Part shown: positions 1 through 5,463 of the stretch, one piece after another
How positions within the stretch are numbered: position 1 is the first letter of the stretch
Layout of the letters: every line of letters begins with the position of its first letter
Source of the DNA: Microbacteriaceae bacterium
Lineage (GTDB): Bacteria; Actinomycetota; Actinomycetes; Actinomycetales; Microbacteriaceae
DNA length: 6,856 bases
Assembly (NCBI GenBank): GCA_017744755.1
Contig: JAGIAU010000119.1
Span: forward strand, 1-6,856
Direction of reading: 5' to 3'
Notes under the pieces: generated by a model
The model's input: the letters and a program-made list of their open reading frames with translations, nothing else
What the model was told of the DNA's origin: nothing
Databases searched by the model: none
Position numbers and translations under genes: made by a program

Positions 1-584
1 GGCCGGCTCCCGGCGTCCTCGAGGCGATCGCCGCGGCGGACGCCGTGCTGCTCGCGCCGTCGAACCCCGTCGTGTCGCTCGGACCCATCCTGTCCGTGCC
101 CGGTCTGGCCGCGGCCGTCGCCGCCGCGCCCGGCGGGGTCGTCGGGGTGTCCCCGGTGATCGGCGGCGCGGTGGTGCGCGGCATGGCCGACGCGTGCCTC
201 GCGGCGCTGGCCGTGCCGACCGCCGCGGACGCGGTCGGACTGCGCTACGGCCCCCGCGCTCGAGCTCGCGCCACGGACCGTGCCGTTGTTCGATCCGTTT
301 TCAGGGACCCGGACGCGACACGCCGTGATTCCGCGTTCATACCCCCCTCTGTCCCTGAAAACGGATCGACGTCGGGAGCGTATGACCGGGCCGGGGAGGC
401 GGGGCTGCTCGACGGCTGGCTGATCGCCGAGGAGGACGCCGCGCTCGCGCCGGCGATCGAGGCCGCGGGCCTGCCCGTGCGCGTCCTGCCGCTCTGGATG
501 CGCGACGCGCCGACCTCGACGGCGCTCGCCGCCGCCGCGATCGAGACGGCGCTCGAGGCTCGCGCCGCGCCGTCGCCCGTTTGA
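1..584 (+). CDS. cofD: CofD/FbiA, F420 2-phospho-L-lactate (phosphoenolpyruvate) transferase, C-terminal part
   Basis: Partial gene entering from the left edge; the reading frame starts at base 3 and ends at TGA 582-584. CofD/FbiA is a cytosolic enzyme that transfers the phosphoenolpyruvyl or phospholactyl group from a guanosine-diphosphate-linked donor to Fo, giving (dehydro)F420-0. Family motifs are clear: APSNPVVSLGPI (from about base 54), GVSPVIGGAVVRGMADACL (from about 144), then RYG and GLLDGWL, and a tail resembling VRVLPLWMRD. The N-terminal nucleotide and Fo-binding half lies outside the window. Oddity: between RYG and GLLDGWL there are about 50 residues where mycobacterial FbiA, as I recall it, has about 5. 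The extra segment contains a long palindrome (290-369) and a cluster of A/T-ending codons (GTT, ATA, TCT, CCT, GAA, TAT) unlike the rest of the gene. The frame stays open, so the gene looks intact. It converges on the cofE-cofC fusion. Confidence 0.93.
   Translation, partial: PAPGVLEAIAAADAVLLAPSNPVVSLGPILSVPGLAAAVAAAPGGVVGVSPVIGGAVVRGMADACLAALAVPTAADAVGLRYGPRARARATDRAVVRSVFRDPDATRRDSAFIPPSVPENGSTSGAYDRAGEAGLLDGWLIAEEDAALAPAIEAAGLPVRVLPLWMRDAPTSTALAAAAIETALEARAAPSPV
290..369. repeat. Palindromic element inserted in frame in cofD
   Basis: A perfect 19-bp inverted repeat: left arm 290-308 (TCGATCCGTTTTCAGGGAC) and right arm 351-369, its exact reverse complement, separated by 42 nt. By hand count the 80 bases are about 60% G+C, well below the surroundings. 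The bases GACCGTGCCG (276-285) and GACCGGGCCG (384-393) flank it as a 9/10 direct repeat spaced 108 nt apart, that is 36 codons, encoding DRA both times. This is consistent with a small mobile palindrome that inserted with target duplication and kept the cofD frame. The arms contain no stop in the cofD frame. Whether it is repeated elsewhere in the genome cannot be seen here. Confidence 0.8.
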
Positions 585-654
585 TCAGGAATGGCGCGCC
601 CGACCCTGCGCCGTGCATGGTCGGATGCGCGGAACATGATCCGGCGCGACAGAA

Positions 655-669
655 CGCGCGGCCCGCGCG
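655..669 (-). terminator. Possible weak terminator hairpin after the cofE-cofC stop
   Basis: A six-base stem CGCGCG/CGCGCG with loop GCC lies just past the minus-strand stop at 673. On the minus strand it is followed by TTCTGT, only weakly U-rich. The 88-base gap between the convergent cofD and cofE-cofC stops (585-672) holds nothing else I can support. At this G+C such short stems are common by chance. Confidence 0.25.
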
Positions 670-672
670 GTG

Positions 673-2259
673 CTAGACGAGCTCGGCAGCGGTGCGCGGG
701 CCGAGGGCACCCTCCGCGCGGAGGGCCAGGAGCTGCTCCGCGGTGTCGGCATCGCGGCGGAGGCCCCACGCGACCGGCAGGTGCAGCTCCGTGAAGCCGG
801 CGGCCCGGTGCGCCCGCGCCGAATCCGGTCCGAACCGCGGCTCGAGCGGCAGGCCGCCGCGCGCGGTCGCGAGGACGCTGCCGGAGCCCTCGGCGTCCGG
901 GACGAACGTCCTCCCGGCCGTCCCGGCGAGGCGCAGCGCGTGCTCCAGCTCCTCCGCGCGCAGCCCGGGCAGATCGCCGAGCAGGACCGCCCGCGGCGCC
1001 CGCGGATCGGCCGCAGCGATGCCGAGCGCGATCGCGGGGAGCAGGCCGCCGGCGGTGTCGGGGACGAGCGACACCGCCGTCCCGGGCGCGATCGCGGCGA
1101 TGGCGGCCACGGCCTCCGACGTCTCGTCGTCGGAGGTCACGACGAGCACCTGCCCGACGGCGATCGATGCCGCGGCCGCGGCCACGGTGTCGAGCGCGAT
1201 CGCGCGGGCGAGCGCGACGCGATCGGCCCCGGCCAGATCGAGCCGGGACTTGCCGACGGCGGCCGGTTTGACGGGGACGACGACCGTCCACCCGCGGCGC
1301 GCGCCGACGGCGCGCGGCTCCGCCCCGGAAGCCGGCTCCGACCCGGCTTCCGACGAGCCGTCTCGCTCGGCGGGCAGGCCGCCGCGGGTGCGCACGAGCT
1401 CCGTGACGCGGGCGAGCGCGGCCTCGTAGCCCTCCCGCCACGCCTCGGCGGCGCCGACGCGGAACAGGTCCTCGCGGCCCGGCCGCTGCAGCGCCCGCGC
1501 GCCCGGCGCCTCGTCGAGCGCATCCGTCACGAGATGCCCGAGCCCGCGGATCACCGCGACCGGACGGCCGGAGGTCTTGCCCTTGACGAGCTCGGCGGCG
1601 GAGGCGAGCTCGTCGCCGATGGCCGCGATCGTCGCCTCGAGCACACGCCCCTGCACATCGGTCGTGCCGCGGAGGTCGTCGACGACGCGCACCCCGGCCG
1701 CGCCGATCGCCTGGTCGATCTGGCCGGCGCGCCAGGCACGGCCGAGCGTGTCGGAGAGCACGACGCCGACGCGCGCCCCGGTCGCGGAACGCACCGCCGC
1801 GGCGAGCGTCCTGGCCGACGCGTCCGGGTCGGCCGGCAGCAGCAGCACCTCGCCCTCGGCGGCGTTCGAGGCGTCGACGCCCGCTGCGGCGAGGACGAGT
1901 CCCTGCGGGTTCTCGACGATGCGCGTCCTCCCGCCCGCATGCTCGACGGTCGCGACGACGCGGACCGTCTCGGCGTCGATCGCCGCATCGCGGGACTCGG
2001 CCCGCACGACGCGCCCCTCGGCCTTGGAGACGACCTTCGACGTGACGACGAGGATGTCGCCGTCGGCCGGGCCGTGCGCGGCGTAGGCGGCGGCGACGAG
2101 CGCCGCGAGGTCGTCGTCCGGGCGGATCTCCGGGATGCCGTCGAGGGCGGTCACGGAGAAGGCGGGGCTCGAGCCTGCGCTCGAAGGCCTCGATGCGCCG
2201 CCCGCGGCGGCGCCCGACCCGCGCTCCGCCGCGCCGCCCCGGGAGCCGGGGTCGCTCAC
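673..2259 (-). CDS. CofE-CofC fusion: F420-0:gamma-glutamyl ligase plus phosphoenolpyruvate/2-phospholactate guanylyltransferase
   Basis: A 528-residue two-domain protein for F420 synthesis. Residues about 35-285 are CofE, which adds gamma-linked glutamates to F420-0 with GTP: DILVVTSKVVSKAEGR (69-83), SDTLGRAWRAGQIDQAIG (169-186), DLRGTTDVQGR (195-205), KGKTSGRPVAVIRG (226-239), RPGREDLFRVGAAEA (259-273). Residues about 285-322 are a Ser/Glu/Pro/Ala linker. Residues about 323-515 are CofC/FbiD, which makes the guanylylated donor for CofD: VPVKPAAVGKSRL (328-340), GDLPGLR (428-434), FVPDAEGSGS (452-461), PRFGPDSARAH (474-484). Mycobacterial FbiB joins CofE to a nitroreductase domain; here CofC takes that place. 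The start is GTG at 2259, overlapping the coaD stop as GTGA, which suggests translational coupling; no good ribosome binding site is seen. Residues 1-34 are a low-complexity extension. The stop is TAG at 675-673. Confidence 0.93.
   Translation of the reverse strand: MSDPGSRGGAAERGSGAAAGGASRPSSAGSSPAFSVTALDGIPEIRPDDDLAALVAAAYAAHGPADGDILVVTSKVVSKAEGRVVRAESRDAAIDAETVRVVATVEHAGGRTRIVENPQGLVLAAAGVDASNAAEGEVLLLPADPDASARTLAAAVRSATGARVGVVLSDTLGRAWRAGQIDQAIGAAGVRVVDDLRGTTDVQGRVLEATIAAIGDELASAAELVKGKTSGRPVAVIRGLGHLVTDALDEAPGARALQRPGREDLFRVGAAEAWREGYEAALARVTELVRTRGGLPAERDGSSEAGSEPASGAEPRAVGARRGWTVVVPVKPAAVGKSRLDLAGADRVALARAIALDTVAAAAASIAVGQVLVVTSDDETSEAVAAIAAIAPGTAVSLVPDTAGGLLPAIALGIAAADPRAPRAVLLGDLPGLRAEELEHALRLAGTAGRTFVPDAEGSGSVLATARGGLPLEPRFGPDSARAHRAAGFTELHLPVAWGLRRDADTAEQLLALRAEGALGPRTAAELV
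1326..1352. repeat. Perfect 10-bp inverted repeat encoding the CofE-CofC linker
   Basis: CGGAAGCCGG (1326-1335) and CCGGCTTCCG (1343-1352) are exact reverse complements with a 7-base loop. They encode about residues 303-312 (SEAGSEPASG) of the linker between the CofE and CofC domains. A CGGCTCCG direct repeat (1315-1322 and 1333-1340, 18 nt apart) overlaps it. It may be a palindrome like those in cofD and recG, or simply repetitive linker coding. Confidence 0.6.
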
Positions 2260-2744
2260 GGCCGGCTCGGCCGCAGGAACCTCGCGACCGCACCGGGCAC
2301 GTACGGGCGCACATCGCCGCCGAGGGAGTTGACCTGCCGCACCAGCGAGCTGGAGACGTGCGCGTGCTCCGGCGCCGGCAGGAGGAAGACGGTCTCGACG
2401 CCGGCGAGGTCGCGGTTCACGATCGCCATGGGCGTCTCGTAGACGAGGTCGGTCTGGCCGCGGACGCCCTTGATGAGGACGCTCGCGCCGACCTCGGTGC
2501 AGTAGTCGACGAGGAGGCCGACGCTCCAGCTCGTCACCACGACGTTCCCCTGGACCTTCGCCTCGGCGAGCGAGTCCTTGATGAGGGTCACCCGGTCGGC
2601 GAACGGGATGAGCGCCGTCTTCCCGGGATTGTGCACCACGAGGACGTGCAGCTCGTCGAAGAGGCCCGCGGCACGCGCGATGACGTCGAGGTGCCCGAGG
2701 GTCACCGGATCGAACGAGCCCGGGACGACGGCGATGCGCGGCAT
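2256..2744 (-). CDS. coaD: Phosphopantetheine adenylyltransferase (CoaD)
   Basis: CoaD transfers AMP from ATP to 4'-phosphopantetheine, giving dephospho-CoA, the penultimate step of coenzyme A synthesis; it acts as a cytosolic hexamer. From the ATG at 2744 the protein is 162 residues, the usual family length. Motifs are PGSFDPVTLGHLD (8-20, with the nucleotidyltransferase TxGH signature as TLGH), KGVRGQTD (92-99), and AHVSSSLVR (128-136, the ISSTxVR-type motif). A longer frame back to 2777 exists, but residues before MPRIAVVPGS have no family counterpart. A TACAGT hexamer six bases before the 2744 ATG also supports the shorter, leaderless start. It follows the DUF1801 gene by 61 bases, and its stop overlaps the cofE-cofC start by four bases (GTGA), so the two are probably cotranscribed and coupled. 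Confidence 0.96.
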   Translation of the reverse strand: MPRIAVVPGSFDPVTLGHLDVIARAAGLFDELHVLVVHNPGKTALIPFADRVTLIKDSLAEAKVQGNVVVTSWSVGLLVDYCTEVGASVLIKGVRGQTDLVYETPMAIVNRDLAGVETVFLLPAPEHAHVSSSLVRQVNSLGGDVRPYVPGAVARFLRPSRP

Positions 2745-2750
2745 GCGGAC

Positions 2751-2756
2751 ACTGTA
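2751..2756 (-). promoter_or_regulatory. Predicted leaderless -10 promoter of coaD
   Basis: Minus-strand hexamer TACAGT fits the actinobacterial -10 consensus TANNNT. It is separated by exactly six bases (GTCCGC) from the coaD ATG at 2744, the spacing that places transcription start at the A of the start codon. No clear -35 is visible. It gives coaD and the cofE-cofC fusion a promoter independent of recG. Confidence 0.6.
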
Positions 2757-2805
2757 CCGACCGGCGGTGACGAGCATCCGCGAGACGGGTAACAGTCCGA
2801 CGTGC

Positions 2806-3186
2806 TCAGGCCGTGAACCTCGCGTCGTGCTCCCGCACGTCGACGAGACGGTGCTCCGCGACCCTGCGGATGATGTCGACCGGCAGCGGCCGGTCGTAGG
2901 GCAGGGTCAGGATCCCCTTCGTGCGATGCAGCGCGGCGGCGTCGATCTCATCGGCGGCGATCTCGAGCGACGCGCGGGTCGGCGCGAAGTTCGCATGCGA
3001 CTTGAACGCGCCGAAGACGAAGAGGATCCGGCGCTCCTCGAAGGCCGCCTGCCCCCACTTGAGCGACTCCGTCGCCTCCGGCGCGACCTCGCGCAGCAGC
3101 GCCCGCAGCTCGGTCAGCAGCGGCCGCCCCGCCTCGGGCGCGGCGGCGAGGTACTCGTCGACGGTCGTCGGCTTCGGCGGCACCAT
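2806..3186 (-). CDS. DUF1801 (YdhG-like) domain protein of unknown function
   Basis: A small cytosolic protein of about 126 residues with the look of the DUF1801/YdhG family. Numbered from the upstream ATG at 3195 it shows an opening TVDEYLAAAPE (11-21), a conserved ESLKWGQAAF (43-52) with the family's WG turn, a central SHANFAP stretch, and a TKGILTLPYDRPLP-type segment (92-105) followed by a helix. No catalytic residues are established for the family, and no function is assigned. I chose the ATG at 3186 (MVPPKPTTVDEYL) because homologs begin close to that motif. A CAGAAT hexamer seven bases before it could be a weak leaderless -10. The alternative ATG at 3195 adds only three residues, and neither has a ribosome binding site. 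The gene lies between recG (56-65 bases upstream) and coaD on the same strand. Confidence 0.85.
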   Translation of the reverse strand: MVPPKPTTVDEYLAAAPEAGRPLLTELRALLREVAPEATESLKWGQAAFEERRILFVFGAFKSHANFAPTRASLEIAADEIDAAALHRTKGILTLPYDRPLPVDIIRRVAEHRLVDVREHDARFTA

Positions 3187-3193
3187 GGCGAAC

Positions 3194-3199
3194 ATTCTG
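3194..3199 (-). promoter_or_regulatory. Possible weak -10 for the DUF1801 gene
   Basis: Minus-strand CAGAAT keeps the A2 and T6 of TANNNT but not T1, and lies seven bases before the ATG at 3186. It resembles the better hexamers of coaD, recG and rsmD in position only. If real, the upstream ATG at 3195 would fall outside the transcript. Confidence 0.3.
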
Positions 3200-3225
3200 G
3201 CGTGCGCGGTCTTCGCTTGTCATGT

Positions 3226-3247
3226 CCGGCGCGAGCCGCGCGGCCGG
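3226..3247 (-). terminator. Small G+C hairpin after recG
   Basis: GCGCG (3229-3233) and CGCGC (3237-3241) form a five-base stem around a three-base loop. It can be extended outward by a CC/GG pair with a bulge. It lies a few bases past the recG stop at 3252. No U-run follows, so it could slow or partly terminate recG transcription or do nothing. Confidence 0.25.
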
Positions 3248-3251
3248 CGCA

Positions 3252-5441
3252 TCAGGCCCTGGTGAGGAACTCCCCCGCCGCGTCGTCGACGCGCCGCGCG
3301 ATCGCGGCGGCGAGCGCCGGGTGCGCGAGGAGCTCCGGATCGGCGGCGACGATGCCGATCGCGTCGTCCCGCGCCGCGGCGATGAGCTCGCCGTCGGTCG
3401 CCGCGGAGAGCAGTCTGAGGCCGCTGCGCCGGCCGGACTGCGCGGCGCCGAGCACGTCGCCCTCGTGCCGCAGCGCCAGGTCGCGTTCCGCGAGCGCGAA
3501 GCCGTCGAGCGTCGCCGCGACCGCGTCGACGCGCTCCCGCGCGAGCGAGCCCGGCTCCGCCTCCGTGACGAACAGCGCGAGCCCCGGCAGCCCGCCCCGG
3601 CCGACGCGCCCGCGGAGCTGGTGGAGCTGCGAGACGCCGAAGCGGTCCGCGTCGAGGACCACCATGACGGAGGCGTTCGGCACGTCGACGCCGACCTCGA
3701 TCACCGTCGTCGCGACGAGCACGTCGATCTCCCCCGCGGCGAACGCGCGCATCGTGGCGTCCTTCTCCTCGCCGGACATGCGGCCGTGCAGCGGCCCGAC
3801 GCGGCGGGCGGCGAACGCGGGATGGGCGCGCAATCGCTCGAGCACCGACTCGACGTCCCACGCCGGTCGAACGCGCTCCGCGGGTCGAGCAGGCGGCGCA
3901 GCCGCCGTGTCGAGACCTCGATCCGCGGGCTCCGCCCCCTCCTCGTCCACGGACGCCGAGATCGCCGGGACCACGACGAAGCCCTGCCGGCCCTGGTCGA
4001 GCTCCTCGGCGAGCCGGTCCCACACCCGCGCGATCCACGCCGGCCGTTCGGCGAGCGGCACGACATGCGACTCGATCGGCGCGCGGCCCGCGGGCAGCTG
4101 CGCGATCGTCGTCACGTCGAGGTCGCCGAACACCGTCATCGCGACCGTCCGCGGGATCGGCGTCGCCGTCAGCACGAGCAGGTGCGGGACGGTCCCGACG
4201 GCGCCCTTCGCCCGCAGCGCGTCCCGCTGCTCCACGCCGAAGCGGTGCTGCTCGTCCACGACGACGAGCCCGAGGTCCGCGAACGAGACGTGCTCGCCGA
4301 AGAGGGCATGCGTCCCCACGACGATCGACGCCTGCCCGCTCGCCGCCGCGAGCAGCGCGCGCTTCCGGTCCGCGGCCGGCATCCTCCCGGTCAGCAGCGT
4401 CGGCCGCAGCAGCGCGGCGAGCTCCGGTCCGAGAGACGCCGCGATGGAGCGCAGATGCTGCTGCGCGAGCACCTCGGTCGGGGCGAGCAGCACGGCCTGT
4501 CCATGCGACTCGGCGACCGTGAGCATGGCCCGGAGCGCGACGAGCGTCTTCCCGGAGCCGACCTCGCCCTGGACGAGACGGTTCATGGGGCGGAGCGCGG
4601 CGAGATCGTTCTGGATCGCCTCGCCCGCGGCGCGCTGGTCGTCCGTCAGTGCGAACGGCAGCGCCGCGTCGAACTTCGCGAGCAGCGCGCCCGGCGTCCT
4701 CGGCGCCGCGGCCGCAGCACGGAGCTGATCGCGGCGCTGCACGAGCGCCGTCTGCAGCACGAGCGCCTCCTGGTAGCGCAGCGCCTCGCGAGCCGCCTCC
4801 CAGTCCGCGTCGGCATGCGGGCGGTGAACGCCCTCGAGCGCGTCCCGGAACGCGACGAGGCCGCGCGGCTCGGCGACGGCCGGCGGCACCGGGTCCTCGA
4901 GCCCGGGCGGCAGCAGGTCGAGCACGGTCGACACGGCCTTGCCGATCCGCCAGGACGGCAGCGAGCCGGTCGCGGGGTAGATCGGGATGGGCCAGTCGGC
5001 GCGTTCGAGCTTGTTCAGCTCGTCGTCCGCGTCGTCGAAGAGCAGCACCTCCGGATGCGTGAGCTGCGGCGCGCCCTTGTAGAGCTGCACCTTGCCGGCG
5101 AAGAGGCCGCGCTTGCCCTGCACGAGCTGATCGACTCGCCAGCGCTGGTTGAAGAAGGTCAGGCTCATGGTGCGTTCGCCGTCGGTGATGCGCGCCGTCT
5201 CGAGCGTGCCTTTGCGCGCCGCCATGCGCCGCGAGTCGCTCGAGACGACCGTCGCGACGACGGTCACCTCGTCGCCGTCGTGCAGGCCGGCGAAGTCGGT
5301 CAGCTCGGCGCGATGCGCGTAGCGGCGCGGGTAGTGGCCGAGCAGATCACCGAAGGTCCTGTGGCCGAACGCGCGGTCGAGCTGCTTCGCGGTCGTCTCG
5401 CCGACGGCGTCGGCGAGCCTCCGTGCGAGCGGATCGACCAT
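3252..5441 (-). CDS. recG: ATP-dependent DNA helicase RecG
   Basis: RecG is a double-strand DNA translocase that remodels stalled replication forks and branch-migrates Holliday junctions. The 729-residue length fits the family. In order: an N-terminal helical part with HYPRRY (36-41); the OB-fold wedge domain (about 58-135, including LTFFNQRW 94-101); Walker A GEVGSGKT (292-299); PTEVLAQQH (321-329); the DEQH box (396-399) with RFGVEQR; motif III TATPIPRT (425-432); LHGRM (551-555); VATTVIEVGVDVPNA (576-590); and QLRGRVGRG (608-616). The end carries the RecG-specific LRHEGDVLGAAQSGR (657-671). All key ATPase residues are present. An Ala/Pro-rich insert at 505-522 is encoded by a palindrome flanked by direct repeats. 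The start is ATG 5441, six bases after a TAGTCT hexamer. It is divergent from rsmD and probably leads the minus-strand gene group. Confidence 0.97.
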   Translation of the reverse strand: MVDPLARRLADAVGETTAKQLDRAFGHRTFGDLLGHYPRRYAHRAELTDFAGLHDGDEVTVVATVVSSDSRRMAARKGTLETARITDGERTMSLTFFNQRWRVDQLVQGKRGLFAGKVQLYKGAPQLTHPEVLLFDDADDELNKLERADWPIPIYPATGSLPSWRIGKAVSTVLDLLPPGLEDPVPPAVAEPRGLVAFRDALEGVHRPHADADWEAAREALRYQEALVLQTALVQRRDQLRAAAAAPRTPGALLAKFDAALPFALTDDQRAAGEAIQNDLAALRPMNRLVQGEVGSGKTLVALRAMLTVAESHGQAVLLAPTEVLAQQHLRSIAASLGPELAALLRPTLLTGRMPAADRKRALLAAASGQASIVVGTHALFGEHVSFADLGLVVVDEQHRFGVEQRDALRAKGAVGTVPHLLVLTATPIPRTVAMTVFGDLDVTTIAQLPAGRAPIESHVVPLAERPAWIARVWDRLAEELDQGRQGFVVVPAISASVDEEGAEPADRGLDTAAAPPARPAERVRPAWDVESVLERLRAHPAFAARRVGPLHGRMSGEEKDATMRAFAAGEIDVLVATTVIEVGVDVPNASVMVVLDADRFGVSQLHQLRGRVGRGGLPGLALFVTEAEPGSLARERVDAVAATLDGFALAERDLALRHEGDVLGAAQSGRRSGLRLLSAATDGELIAAARDDAIGIVAADPELLAHPALAAAIARRVDDAAGEFLTRA
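3877..3929. repeat. Palindromic insert flanked by direct repeats inside recG
   Basis: TCCGCGGG occurs at 3877-3884 and again at 3922-3929, a spacing of 45 nt (15 codons). Between them is an imperfect palindrome centred on GGCGGC-GCA-GCCGCC (3894-3908), with outer GTCGAG and CGAGAC halves. In RecG the unit encodes residues 505-522, where PADR and PAER repeat 15 residues apart. The outline resembles short palindromic repeats I recall from Microbacteriaceae genomes (GGTCTCGACA...TGCTCGACC on the minus strand); that is memory, not a search. Confidence 0.6.
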
Positions 5442-5447
5442 GCACCG

Positions 5448-5453
5448 AGACTA
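5448..5453 (-). promoter_or_regulatory. Predicted leaderless -10 promoter of recG
   Basis: Minus-strand TAGTCT matches TANNNT and is followed by six bases (CGGTGC) and then the recG ATG at 5441. It overlaps the opposite-strand rsmD hexamer at bases 5452-5453. No convincing -35 is seen. Confidence 0.55.
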
Positions 5454-5457
5454 ATGT
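5452..5457 (+). promoter_or_regulatory. Predicted leaderless -10 promoter of rsmD
   Basis: Plus-strand TAATGT matches TANNNT and is followed by six bases (CGACCC) and then the rsmD GTG at 5464, predicting a transcript that starts at the G of the start codon. It shares two bases with the recG hexamer on the other strand. The 22-base gap leaves no room for a ribosome binding site plus leader. Confidence 0.6.
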
Positions 5458-5463
5458 CGACCC

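Noticed and set aside
45..47. GTG as the cofD start
   Set aside because: The frame is open back to base 3 and the upstream residues (GVLEAIAAADA) fit CofD, so this is an internal codon in a truncated gene.
290..369. The cofD palindrome as an intrinsic terminator ending a shorter gene
   Set aside because: The loop is 42 nt with no U-run after the right arm, and the cofD frame and conserved motifs continue beyond it.
245..2314. Long minus-strand open frame (689 codons) across cofD and the fusion gene
   Set aside because: Arg/Gly/Ala-rich with no family motifs; a G+C-driven shadow of the cofE-cofC gene in another frame.
670..2442. Long plus-strand open frame (590 codons) antisense to cofE-cofC
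   Set aside because: Arg-rich composition and no domain; the opposite strand carries complete CofE and CofC motifs.
2751..2796. ACTGTACC (2751-2758) against GGTAACAGT (2788-2796) as an operator for coaD
   Set aside because: The repeat is short and imperfect (one extra base), one half is the -10 hexamer itself, and no regulator is nearby.
2578..4728. Long plus-strand open frame (716 codons) antisense to recG and the DUF1801 gene
   Set aside because: Ser/Ala/Arg-rich and featureless; the minus strand encodes all RecG helicase motifs.
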